Shown: positions 12,606-24,700 of the stretch, in pieces | How positions within the stretch are numbered: the first letter of the stretch is position 1 | Layout of the letters: the number at the start of each line of letters is the position of its first letter | Source of the DNA: Synaphobranchus kaupii | Taxonomy: Eukaryota > Chordata > Actinopteri > Anguilliformes > Synaphobranchidae | DNA: 64,000 nt | Direction of reading: 5' to 3' | Assembly: GCA_029718625.1 (NCBI GenBank) | Contig: CM056383.1 | Coordinates: 71,257,761-71,321,760, forward strand | The notes under the pieces: model-generated | Told to the model about the DNA's origin: nothing | Databases searched by the model: none | Seen by the model: the letters and a program-made list of their open reading frames with translations, nothing else | Program-made: the position numbers and the translations under genes

Positions 12606-12758
12606 CGCTCCTTTCACACTGAAGCCGAGCCTGTCTGACCCGCGTTAAACCCGGGTCGTGAGCCGGGTCGCGGACCCGGGTCAAATAACTCGGGTTGACC
12701 CATTCACACCAATGGCAAACACGGGTTTTATCCGCATCGTTGCTTTGGTGTGAAAGCG
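12606..12758. mobile_element. foldback MITE with CGGGTC-rich centre
   Basis: The left end CGCTCCTTTCACACTGAAG pairs with the right end CTTTGGTGTGAAAGCG. The interior holds inverted CCCGGGTC and GACCCGGG segments. About 153 bp with no coding capacity fits a non-autonomous DNA element. No certain target duplication was found. Confidence 0.5.
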
Positions 12759-13447
12759 GTATCAGACTAAAGCTACTAACAGATTCTCTCAGCTAGGAGT
12801 AGTAGATAGCCAATCACGAGTTAAATAGAGAGAATTGAAAAGTCTTCTTCAAGAACATTGGTTAGTGGACGGACAAACAAATACCTTATTTGACCGGGAA
12901 ATGCATGTCAAGGTCTGCTCGTCTGAAGAGGGGTGAGCTCTGGTTTGTACGATGTCGTATGTAAGCTATTGCATTGTACTGATTCTGACGCGGTTCTTTT
13001 GAGAGATGCGGAGAAAATGCTTCCGCCGGCTGGGTGAGTCAACATCAGTTGCCATACATGTATCGTCATCCCTGGACAGATTGGACTCAAGACAATTGAG
13101 AGAACTGAATTAAAGCATTAAGGTTTGTCCCGTCTCTATACTTTGTGCTTATGAAGAATAAATAGCGTTGTGTCTGCAGATTGTGCAACACAAATTGAGA
13201 GTGATATTGGTTCTTCTGTCCAGTGCTAATTATGTTTGTACTAGGGGTTGATGGGACTATGGCTGTAGTTATGATGTTCTCTGGGTATAGAGTGTTCCAT
13301 CGCCATGGAGCTGACCAATTATGTCATGATCATAGGCAACAAAAGGGACCATCAGCATGAGACACAATGTACATAATCACAAAAACTGCAATCATGGCTG
13401 TGTCATAAATGTTAAGTGGGTGACATATGATTGTAGTTGAAGTACCA

Positions 13448-13451
<4 letters not shown>
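12759..13451. other. non-coding, nothing recognised
   Basis: No exon or repeat was recognised. Confidence 0.4.

Positions 13452-13482
<31 letters not shown>
13452..13482. repeat. (TC)n microsatellite
   Basis: About 31 bases of pure TC repeat, followed by a pyrimidine-rich stretch to about 13555. Confidence 0.95.
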
Positions 13483-13485
<3 letters not shown>

Positions 13486-13981
13486 CTCTCTCTCCTCATC
13501 CTTTCTTCTCCACCTCCTACTTCTCTTTTATTCTTTCACGCTCTCTTTATTCTCCATTCATGTCTCTCTTTATCTCGGCAGTAATTATTTCTGTCCCTCT
13601 CCCCCATGCCTGCGCCTACAATTCCCAAGATCCCCACTAATATGTGGTGAATGGTACAGAGACCCAGTATTCTATGTCCAGAGCCTTGACAGCCATTCAG
13701 CTTCCTCCACAGCACAGGACTGACCAATGAGGCTCAGTGAGACAGTGCCTGCTGAAAGGTAGGACCACACCTTTCATATTATCCCTGCTATTGTTATTTC
13801 TATAAATGGATATCATTGTAATCATACCTTTGTAATCTAATAGCAGTGAAGATACCTTTGTAATCTAATATCAGTGTCTGCGGGTGTTTGTGGTTTCCTA
13901 TCAATCAGCTGCCATTTAAGGCCTTGAGTGAGTGGATTATTTTTGGCTTAAATGAAGCGCTGGTGCCAAAAACACCCTGGA

Positions 13982-14112
13982 AACTAGCAGACACCGTGGC
14001 CCTCCAGGACTGGAGTTAAACCAGCAGACACTGCGGCCCTCCCGGACTGGAGTTAAACCAGCAGACGCTGCGGCCTTCCAGGACTGGAGTTAAACCTGCA
14101 GACGCTGCAGTT
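13982..14112. repeat. 37-bp tandem repeat, about 3.5 copies
   Basis: The unit CCAGCAGACACTGCGGCCCT continues with CCCGGACTGGAGTTAAA. The CCTCCAGGACTGGAGTT part resembles the terminus of a common hAT-like MITE, so the array may have grown from a transposon end. Confidence 0.85.
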
Positions 14113-14830
14113 TGTCACCTATGGTCTAATTCAATACAATGTAAAGTTGAATTCTGGCTACTGGTTGGGAAGAGCGCCTCTTTGTGGACAACAACTTGGG
14201 CTGGCTTGTCGAATGACACTGGTAGAAAATACGCGTTTGCACTCGTCAGCCACAAGAGGGAGCCAGTGCATCTTCACTGTCCAATCCTTGCACACCAGAA
14301 CATGTTTCTAACAAATAAGAGGATGATTGTTTATTTTGGCAGACATTGTACTCCATAAATACCTTGGAAGTTTTGTTTCTTTTATATATAGTAGTATATA
14401 TAAAGCAGGCAGAAGTAATGGATGAGGCCAGAAGACAGGTGGGTGTGGTCTATAACCAGGACAACCAATGACCTCCTCCACCCAGTCATTCCCCCATGCA
14501 AGCATCCAAGTCTTTACTGAATAAGGCAAACGGGCTGTGTAATAACAGAGTACACTGGATTTGATTTGACTCTGCTTTTCACATCAACATCTCATGAAGC
14601 TGTTTTGATTACAGTCTAATTATTGTGACATAATTCACATAATGTGGTTCAGTCATTTCCCCCGGACTGCCTGCTCAAATTACCAAAGAGTGCATCACAT
14701 CCTGTCCCAGGAATGAGAATGTGTTCACCTGATCTGTGTCCCAGGGGAAACCAGGTGTGTATAGACATTGGCCCCTTTTTTTAAATTCCAAGCGGGGGGG
14801 ATATTTAACCAAACAAGACTGCTGATATAC
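14113..14830. other. non-coding, nothing recognised
   Basis: No exon or complete element was recognised. Confidence 0.4.
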
Positions 14831-15366
14831 TACACTGCCTCGCCGTTGCCCCCCGCCACGCATAGTGCCCACTGTACAAGCCTCTGGAGGCAGTGTTATC
14901 ATCTGGGGTTGCTTCAATAGGTCAGGTCTAGGCTCAGCAACGTTATGCAGCAATAAAATGAAGTCAGCTGAGTACCTGAATGTACTGAATGACCAGGTCA
15001 TCCCAATAAATGGGCATATTCCAGGACGACAATGCCAAGATTCATCTGGCTCAAATTGTGAAAGAGTGGTTCAGGGAGCATGAGGAATCATTTTCACACA
15101 TACATTGGCCACCAGAGTCCTGACCTTAACCCCACTGAAAGTCTTTGGGATGTGCTGGAGAAGACTTTATGGAGTGGTTCGACTCTCCTGTCATCAGTAC
15201 AAGATCTCGACCAAAAATTAATGCAACTCTGGACGTAAATAAATGTTGTGACGTTGCATAAGGTTGCTGAAACAATGCCATGACGAATGCGCGCCGTAAT
15301 CAATGCTAAAGGCGGTCCAACGAAATATTAGAGTGTGCGACTTTTTTTTTTTGGGCAGGCAGTGTA
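14831..15366 (+). mobile_element. internally deleted Tc1-like transposon
   Basis: The ends are inverted: TACACTGCCT at 14831-14840 and AGGCAGTGTA at 15357-15366. Inside, broken frames read GGSVIIWGCFNRSGLGSATL, then [18 protein letters not shown] and [20 protein letters not shown]. These are the C-terminal part of a Tc1/mariner transposase, including the second catalytic aspartate context (QDDNA) and the SPDLNP-E region. The N-terminal half and DNA-binding domain are missing, and at least one frameshift separates the pieces. It is a dead copy of about 536 bp. Confidence 0.85.
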
Positions 15367-16098
15367 CATTCAAATATTAAAATGACATTAAAATGTAATC
15401 TTGTCACTCTACTATCATTGTGTTACCTTTCTGCTATTACAGTTTTCATTTCTCATTTACTAATTAACCCAAGAGAAAAAAGTAATAAAACTGTTATCAC
15501 TACACCCAAACCTGCTCTGTCATTCATACATTTTTTTTAAAATATGGGACGTCATGACCACTTTTGTGTAGAATTGCCCATAGCAAGGGGCAACAATTAT
15601 CAATTAGCTTTCAGACTCTGTGAAATTAATTAAATACAATGAACTGATGATTAATCCACTTATTCTCTTTGTACGGACTAGGTTGATTCGGTTTATTAGG
15701 TTGATATTGTGATTATAGTTGCCTGCTCTCTGGTGCAAGGTGGATTTAAGTCGACATTACCTAACACAAACAGTAGAGGGCGGTATCGGTGGCTAAATTG
15801 GTCCATTCATGGCCATTCAATTCACAAGTACAACTACAATATGACATAATTCTGTTTGAGATTGAGATTCAAACATATTTTCCATGTAGGGTCAATGTTA
15901 TGGGGTTTTACAAGACTCTGCTTTGTGTTGCGTTTGTGGCAAATATTAAGAAGAAGACTCTTGCCTATCTATATGAAAATGTGGGTGTGGAATGGATGCA
16001 GGACATTGCATGAATCCATTTAATCAATGGATTTTGCCGGGAAAGTGACTGAACCGTTGCTCTTTAAACAGAAATGATTACTGAAAGTAAACACAAGT
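15367..16098. other. non-coding, nothing recognised
   Basis: No exon or repeat was recognised. Confidence 0.4.
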
Positions 16099-16661
16099 CT
16101 AAGCGAGCTGCTATACAACCATATACCCTTCTCCATTCTCCTCCTGAATGGCTGAAGCTAAGCAGTGTGGGCTTGGTTAGTACTTGTAGGGGAGACCTCC
16201 TGGGAATGCTCAGTTTCTGCTTAAAGTGGTGTTCTGGGCCAGTAGGGGGCGATCTTCTCTCTGGTTAAATAAACCCCAATGCCCCAATGCAGTGATGGGG
16301 ACACTGTGCTGTAGGAGATGCCTACTTTCAGATAAGATGCTAAATCGAGGTCCTGACTCGCTGTGGTCATGAAAGATCTCTTGACACTCATCGTAAAGAG
16401 TAGGGGTTTCCCCGGTGTCCTGGCTAAATTCCTAACCTGGCTCTTTCAACCTGCCACCTGATCATCCCCCAATTTAATTTGCCAAAAATTCTTCTCTCAC
16501 TCACCACCTCAACTGATGTATGGTGAGTGTTCAGGCTCAAAATGGCCGCTGTGAGTCACCCAGGTGGGTGTTACACATTGCAGGTGGTTGAGGTGAGCTT
16601 CCCTCTCATCACTGTAAAGTGTGAGAAAAGCTCTATATAAATACAAGGAATTATTATTATT
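16099..16661 (+). mobile_element. 5S-rRNA-derived SINE (SINE3 type)
   Basis: The head contains GAAGCTAAGCAGTGTGGGCT, TGGTTAGTACTTGTAGGGGAG and ACCTCCTGGGAATGCT, clearly from 5S rRNA with its internal promoter region. The body and tail (CACCCAGGTGGGTGTTACAC, GGTGGTTGAGGTGAGCTTCC, AGCTCTATATAAATACAAGG, then ATT repeats) match the tail of 5S-type fish SINEs as I remember them. Point changes show an old copy. It is not a functional 5S gene. Confidence 0.85.
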
Positions 16662-17319
16662 CAAAGTTATTGAAACTTGGCCACAGGCTCATTCCTTACA
16701 ACACAAGGACACACGAGTGGTGTATTACTCAATGCGTAAGGTGCACAATAACTGGACGAGAGGCCCTGCTCAGAAACTTAATGTGTAAGACTACCATGTA
16801 AAATTTATCCAGGCGTGCTCACCTTTCCTGACTCTTAAGTGTTCGGTTATGAACTGCCGCGCGCCATTTACGACAATATTAATTTGATATAATTAGAAAA
16901 ATAAATTTGTCAGTGCATGATATGGTTGATGCTCACCTGTATGGCGAATTAAGCTTTGTAATGCAATTAGTAGCGCTGCAAGCAGAAGAATATGAGGCGG
17001 TAGCCTAAATAAGTCTCTAATCCTTCTAATTCAGAAAGAAACAAATACTGCAAGACATACCCCGGAAATCTTGGCCAACTTGGCATTTTAGAAAATGATT
17101 TAAATGCTGAACATGTATTATACCACCATCTATTGCCACGAAACGTGACCGTTTTATTAGGTAACTATGTTCAATCGTTTTACTTGCTGGTTTTGCAATC
17201 GCTAGAATAGATTACCATGAGGGTGAGAAGCGCCATGGATTTGGATTCATTTGCGTGAACCGGTGTATTTATTTTCGCTGTTCCCCTGAAGCCAGGTTGT
17301 AAGCTTTTCAACTACCACT
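16662..17319. other. non-coding upstream of the ramp1 promoter
   Basis: AT-rich; no exon or repeat was recognised. Confidence 0.4.
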
Positions 17320-17919
17320 GGTCCCTCCTCCAATGAGCCGCCCCCCATCGGGATAGTTTGACTCAGATCCAGCAGCTCAGTCAGTCCTGGTAGTATCCTG
17401 CCAGAAGAACGGCTCGCGTTCGGGTTGCTGTAGTCCTAATTCTCTCGGGCACAGGCGCAGACTGTATAGGCTACGCTACAGTGTTTCTTCTGCGCGCACT
17501 TAAAGTTGCCTTCTGTCACAACCGGGCGTCTTATGTTGGATTTGTGTCTCCCCCCCAGTGTGAGAGTAATACTGGAAATAAACGCTATTTGGATCACCTT
17601 AAAATAATTTGGTACTATTATTTATGAAGCGCAAAGGACGAACTCCACCGTGTACTTCCTCGGCGAGGGTTTACGCAAGGTGAAATGAACTGTCAGCGAA
17701 CTCGCGATCCTTCATTCTTCATAGAAGGAAAGCAGTGAAGACTAATTAATTTATGCTTTTTTCCCCTATGGTACCTTGCCTATGTGGAGAAGGACAATTT
17801 CTATTTTCATATCGGATACACCATAAAACAAATGGGATTTTGGTTTTGCACTTTCTTCAATAAGCAGCCCATTAAACTCTTTTAAACTTTTGTCATTGAA
17901 CATTCCTTTTAAGAAGACA
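17320..17919 (+). promoter_or_regulatory. putative ramp1 promoter and 5' leader
   Basis: The 17320-17520 stretch is richer in GC and CpG than its surroundings. It carries a CCAAT box (CTCCAATGAG near 17330) followed by a GC-rich GCCGCCCCCC stretch, and no clear TATA box. The start of transcription cannot be placed. If the leader is unspliced from about 17400, it contains short upstream ORFs, including ones starting at 17533 (about 24 codons) and 17627 (about 19 codons). An alternative is a spliced leader using the CCCCCCCAG at about 17551-17559 as an acceptor. Confidence 0.45.
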
Positions 17920-17977
17920 ATGGCGCTGGATTGTACGTCAGTGACGTCGAGACATGTGCTTTTTTGGTTTGTCATAG
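17920..17977 (+). CDS. ramp1: ramp1 coding exon 1 (start codon and signal peptide)
   Basis: This exon encodes residues 1-19 ([19 protein letters not shown]) plus the first base of codon 20. The ATG sits in a strong Kozak context (A at -3, G at +4). It is the first in-frame ATG after an in-frame TAA at 17824-17826. The donor is ATAG|GTAAGT, close to consensus. The hydrophobic run continues into exon 2, so the signal peptide is split between exons. The short exon was found from the required phase and the start context, not from strong similarity, because signal peptides diverge quickly. Confidence 0.82.
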
Positions 17978-18366
17978 GTAAGTTTTGGAATCATAAGGTA
18001 CATTCCTTTCACTTATAGACAGATGACATTGCGCTTAAAGACCGCATTAATTTCCTCATTTAAACGCACTACATTAACTAAACAGCTATGTCAGCGAACA
18101 AGGGGTGCGCAGTGTTTCACTGGATACTATAATATTTGTTTCAGGTGATCGAATAACATCTACATTCCTATTTTTCAAGCTTGCAGGGGTTAGCCCGTAA
18201 TGCCGAACGAAGCAGCGTTTATGTAAATCATGTAGTCCAAACAGGGAATGAATTTACTCTTGCCTCGCCATGCCAGTACATGCTATTTCAAAGGAGGGTT
18301 CTTTTCTACGGACTCCCCTCAGTTTTGATATACAAGAAGATTAAATGTAATCAGACGAGAAGGATT

Positions 18367-18397
<31 letters not shown>

Positions 18398-18675
18398 TTA
18401 TTATTAAAGGTGTTAATAACTGATCACATGCACAATAGTCATATTTAATGTGTAAACTTTTTCTATCCCATATTAAATATATTTAGCATTTAAATATGTT
18501 TTGCATTTAATTCTAAGGGGAAATGGCTGTGTCTATTAACCATTGGACATAGTTTTATGTAAATTGTTTTACATAAAACTATGTTTACTTTTGGGTCGTT
18601 AATGAGTTAATGTGAAATCACTCATGCAGCAAATTAAATTAAATGCTGCGATTATCATTCGTATAACCTTCCAGA

Positions 18676-18723
<48 letters not shown>

Positions 18724-21700
18724 TCGCATATTATTTTGACGTCTATTATTTTAGACTACATACAGTTAGCTTATAAAATATAGTGACGATGCTTTGATGT
18801 CTCATGTGGGTTGAAGCTGAATGGAGGGTTATATAAATAATGGTTATAAATTATGCTAAAGTTTCAGAAAGATAAAATCAGTCGTTAGGAGACTCGTTGC
18901 CTGAATCCTGAAGCATTCGTGTAGGCAAATTCGCTGATGACGATTCAGCATCGTTTGGAAGTAGCCTGATTAATATGAAATATTATTGGATCATTGTTCA
19001 ATAATGCTCCATGGAATAATGTCTAGAATAAGATAACGTATTAATTTTGATAATGTGAGAGTAGCCTATAGACGACGATATACTGTATGTAAAATATAAT
19101 ATGTATATAGGATATGGCTGACGTCAACTGAAGCCTCATGATAATAGCTTATGCATACCAATGTTTACTGTGATGGCGCTTTATGTTAATTATGCTAATT
19201 GATGTAGCCTAATTTATTTCTTAAAAAAAAAAAAAAGCAGTAGCATTGAAATTAATTATTATCTACGCCTAGAGGAAAATTATTGCCCAGAAGCCTTTAA
19301 CGAGACCCACATGCACATACTCTGCATTATGTTTAGATATCAGTTTATCTTGGTTTATGTTTTGTAATGCAAAAAAAGTCTAAAGCCAGTTAAAAAAAAC
19401 AAAAAACAGTGACAATTCAGCCACTTAAACCAAAGCTGACAGTGCTGATGCACAGGCTCGAGAGAGAGATAAAACCCCCCTTGAAGCTAATTAATTGAAC
19501 ACATCTTTAAAAGGCTCGCTCGCTGAGTTTTTTCTCTTCAGTCTTAACCCTCTAAGGTGTAAGATCACAAATATGTGCTTAGAATGTCCTCAACTGAACA
19601 TTCTAATGCTGATGTAACAATCACTACTGGTCATTGAAAGCAATGGGGTTCTAGAACACTGACTTAGAATTTCGAAAAATAGGGAGAAAAAAAAAACATT
19701 ACAAAAAACCTACCCTTCAAATCCAATTCAATTCAATTCAATTTTATTTATATAGCCCCTATATAAATCAATACCTAATAGCTATTATATAGCTAAGAGA
19801 ACAGATGTGAATCATTCTGTTCTTTTAGCTATGTTGTCACACCGTCGAGGACTCTCTATGTTGGCTGAGTATAAGAAATGGACAAGCAGGTTCAGATGTA
19901 ATTGAACAGTTACATACTGCATATGTCTTCTAGATGAACATTTTCCATTTGTAGCAAAACAGACTCATTGACCCACAGATCTGACCTGTATTGCATATAC
20001 TGAGTACTATATCAAGATAAACTAAAAAGGTTTTAGCATGGTTCGTTTACAACATTTGTTTAATTTGGACGGCTTTAGTTAAATTACGGCATTGATAAGT
20101 TTAAACAGATTCAGCTCTCTATGGAAACACGCAAACACAGACACATACACACACACATTCACACAGACACACACATACACACACCTTGTGAAATTTTCAT
20201 AAAATTCAAACTTAATTCAAATTTAAATAAAATGTCTAAATTCATCCACACAAAGATGTCTGGACATGAATGGGTTATTAGCATGCTATTAGGGGACCTT
20301 AGTGTTTGGGCGTATCAATCACAAACTGGGGGTGCCAAGGACACCCAGAAGACAGCATGCCACCGGCAGTGCTTGTGTACCAGGTACCAGGTTCACAAAT
20401 GTATAAATGAGTAAATATGTTCCAATAAAACTCTTCCTTTAGAGACACATCCACAGATAAAAACTATTACTACTTTGAGGCGCAGAAGATTTAATAGGTT
20501 AAAGTAAAAACAATCAAATAGCCTATTACTAGAGTCTCAATGGATAGACGTTAAACCTTGGCTGCGTTCGGATCCAATTTAACACGATCCCCTTCCTGCT
20601 CTGCAAGGGAGGATTGACAAGAACTGAACCACCCTCGCAACATTTAGGAAGTGCAACACCATAGTTGAAATGTGACCGCCACATAGTTCTGTGGTGACCT
20701 TCCACTTTTTTCACGTGGAGCACTGCATTGTGGGATTCCCTTCTTGCTGGAAGCTTGCATTTTATACCCTTGGTGGAAGGGAGGATAAACAAGGGAGCGA
20801 GGGAATATAATTACTCCCTCCCCTTTCTTAAATTGGATCGGAATCACACTTGGTGTGGCTGCCATATTTCACCCTGGCATTTTGGGGATTCCCCCCTTGA
20901 AGCAAGGGAAGGCAACGACGGGAAGAAAGGATCAATTTTGGATCTGAACGCAGCCCGGGTGTATGTAAGGAAAAGATAAAGACTATAAGAATAGTGCATT
21001 CTGGGACAGCAGCTTGGGACACCATGGTCGACCATGTTTGTAGTTTTTCTATTTTCCTGGCTGGTCTTGTGGCTGATGCAATGTGCCGTGTTGCAGAGAG
21101 ACCCTAATTAAAAATGTAGGTTAAAAAGGGGGAATCTTGTTCTTGAATAATTAGTGACTGCCTGTGGGGGAAGGGAGGGTTAGAGGCGGAATTACAGTAT
21201 ACATCACCGAGTCCTGTAGAAGTAAAGAAACTTCCCTCTGTCTGTGTGTCTCTAGCATTACGCAAGTTCATCAACAGCGTGGATTACATCATGGGTATTA
21301 CACTTAAATCAGTTTATGACAACACTGGTCGGCAGCACTTTGCAAACGGTTGAACATAATTACCAAAAAGCAACACAGTACGAATGGATTCCAAGCGATG
21401 CATACCATTTCATTTGAATGTACCGCATTTCACTCCGTCGATATATCCAGCTTGATTCCTGTTGAGGTCAAATGGTCCAATTATGGGCCCACCAAGAGTC
21501 CATCAGGGGCCAGGAGATGTCAGCGGAGCTGTCTCTATCTGAATTAGAGGTTACAAGAAAGGTGAGCATCTCAATCGCTCTCCCATTAGGGTTGTCATAC
21601 AAACAGTGGCCACATACAAATACTCTGAAGTATCATCCACCCATCATAACTGACATAAAGTCTCTACCGACTGACCAGGTGATATTTCCACTGTTAGCGG

Positions 21701-24700
21701 CAGTGTAGTATAATGGTTAAGGAACTGGACTTGTAACCGAAAGGTTGCAGGTTCGATTCCCAGGTAGGATGCTGCCGTTGTACCCTTGAGCAAGGTACTT
21801 AACCTGACTTGCTTCAGTATATCCAGCTGTATGAATGGATAAATGTAGTAAGGTGTAATAAGAAGTTGTGTAAGTGGTGTAAGTCTCTCTGGATAAGAGC
21901 GTCTGCTAAATGCCTGTAATGTAATGTAATGTAATGTAACAATGGCTTTAATGTGTCCATGTGCTCTGGGTTGGTCGCTTGCAACCCAAAGGTTGCAGGT
22001 TCAATTCCCAGGTAGTGCAGGGCTTCAGAATTGCTTCGGTATACACCCTGCTATTATACAATCCAAAAAAATGTTTGAAGTTGCACTGCATATGAGTGTC
22101 TGCTAAATGCCAGTAATGTAATGTAACGGATGGGTCATATGAAAATACTACAGCCAAGCATGGGTTTTAGAAACAAAATAGGTCCTGCTTCTGATGTTGA
22201 TGGTCAGATTTTGTCATGGTGGAATTTCAGTTACCTCAGAACTATTGAGTCAAATTTCTTCACCTTCTAGCTCTCAGCATGTTTCCACGCTAAACAATCC
22301 ACGCTAAAAATATTCAGTTTGACTGCTGCATGGCATTTCCAAGCCAGAGAGAAACTGGCAGAATTTCTTTTCATAAGCAGTGTGTCATGGTTTTTGCAGC
22401 TTGCCGTCTCTGTTCGGCGGGTGTTTTCTCTCTGAGCCGCGGGACGGCGCTCCTGCCGGGTTTTACCGCCGCCCGGGACTCATTATCTCTCATCCGTTTC
22501 AGGTGTTAGCGGGCTACTTAAGCTCAGCCGTTTCCTGTTCCGTTGCTTTTGTGTCATGCTTTGCCACGTCAAGCCAGGTAAACGGTTAGCCGGAGGACTG
22601 TATTTCTTTTGTGTTTGAAGGAAAAGCAGGAACCTTCTTAGTTTAGAGAGCTTAGGTTTAGATCCTTAGGATTTGTCTTTCCTTTTATTTCTCTCTTTCT
22701 TTGGTTTTCTCCTCTGTTGCTTTTCTGCCCTCTTTGAGGCAGTAACTTCTGTTTACCATTCTAATATTGTTTGTTAGCTCATTGGTTTATTTTTCGAGCA
22801 AGAGGTTCTTTCTTTTCTTGCTCGAGTCTCGACCCTCTTTTCTGGGTTGTTATCAGTTGGAATTTGCCGGGGGTTATTTCCCTTCTTTCCTTTCTAATTG
22901 TCCCTGTTCTATTGGGGCTTCCTGTTTCTTTTTCCCAATTTGTGGGGAGCTTTTTGATTCCCCTCCAATCGGGTCTGGTCCTCCGACCCCTTCCCCTCCC
23001 TCACACAGTGCCAATTCAACATTTTCGAGATTCATCTGTGCTTTTATCTTGATAAGATTCGATCGATTAATATTTTCAATATTTATTTTAATAAGTTTTG
23101 GTGGATTTGGCGACATCTGTGGTGACTGGTGTCTCACAACAGTTCGCTTTCATACTCCAAATCCCAGAGTTCCATTGGAAACAAAGCTACAACCCCAAAC
23201 AAAGCGGCATGGTTTGCTTGGGGGTTTTAGCACTAGGAACTTAGTGTTTGCAAAGTGTGTGCAAAACCCTTTAGCACAGGCAAAACCAATAACATGACAA
23301 ATGATTGGTCATGGTATTTGTTTTGCACCAATCATTGGTCGTGTTATTAGTTTTGCGTGTGCTAAAGGTTTTTGCACCCGTCTTAGAAAATCAGGCCCCA
23401 AGTATTTAATATTCTAGAAGATAAACCAGTAATAGTGTATTTTTGGGAAAGATGACTGCCTAGAGATGATCAACAATGCCATCCAACACAGTAATATTGA
23501 GCAACATGTCAAACCTAATTTTAGGCTCTTCCACTTTCAACATGCAAGTTCCTGTGTGTGCGTCATGACATATGAATACTTTGCGGGAATGTCGCACCTG
23601 ACAGCACCAATGGATAATAGCATATAGAGGAGCAATTACAGAACACAAACACATTGAATGGCTATTGCAACTGTGAATGTGGGCATTGCTACAAAAATCC
23701 TATGTGAATAGGTATCAAATTTGGCATTTTTTAATTTGCAAAAATCACAGATTACAGCTTTAAGGTATTCTCATCAATTTTGTGACCTCATTATAAATGA
23801 TGCATCGCATCTCTTTGGTTCAGTTTTGTGGTGGTATAGCTTGTGGACTAGACAGGTGCACATCACAGACAACTGTGTTTTTGTAAAGAGGTATAAGTTG
23901 AAGTGCTGAAGTGATCCTGAGCTTGTATTGAACACTGTTGAACGATGCGCTTTCACACTGTAACAGGAAGCGCAGGACAGGAAGTAGTTCCCTTGAATGA
24001 AAGATTAGACACACGTGGATATAAAAAATAAAAAAAAGATTCTGGACTGGTTGGTTTTTGGACCTTCCATGTTTCTGTGGAAAAATATACCGGAGTTGTC
24101 TCATAGCAAACTAAAGGGATTCCTGGAGAATTCCCGCAAAGCTCAGCAAATCACCCCAGTCGTGTTACGGCAATAAAAAAAGCAGGTGTAAATTAGCGGG
24201 TGGTAAATATTTGACGCGTGCACCCCTTAATCCTCGTACCAAAGAGGGGTGGCGTGACGCTAACGGCAGCGTGTATAGCTCAGCTAGAGGAATCAGCCGC
24301 CGCCGCCACTTCAGAGCTCAGCTCAGCTTTAGCTAATTATCAATAACACAGTTCTGTTCTCTCTCAGCCTCACACTGCCACACAGTATCAATTTGCACCT
24401 GGGTGGGGAAAAAAGAGAAGAAAAGGATTGATGCATCCCCCTTTCCACCCCCCCCCCCCCCCCCCCATCCCCCTAGCCCCCCCCCCATCCCCCTTTCCAC
24501 CCACCCCCCACTCCTCGCCTCAGCCCGCCCCCTGGTGGTCTGTTGATAGACAGTAACCAGTGCCAGAAGCACTGAATGGGCTGTAATTGTACCCGGGGGA
24601 TCATTCCTTAAGGTTGCCTGGGTGGACTCAATTCATTACGGCCCACTCACTTTCCCCACCACTATTGTGCTCCTGTCCAGCGACTTTGCCTTGGATTGAT

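Noticed and set aside
16099..16220. Possible 5S rRNA gene
   Set aside because: It is diverged and fused to the SINE3-type body, so it is a retroposon head.
21697..21770. Possible tRNA gene with good A and B boxes
   Set aside because: It is the head of a V-SINE: the acceptor stem does not close, and the SINE body and tail follow directly.
22767..23297. 176-codon open frame rich in Phe and Ser
   Set aside because: Composition follows the T-rich sequence of a possible LTR; no retroviral or host domain is visible.
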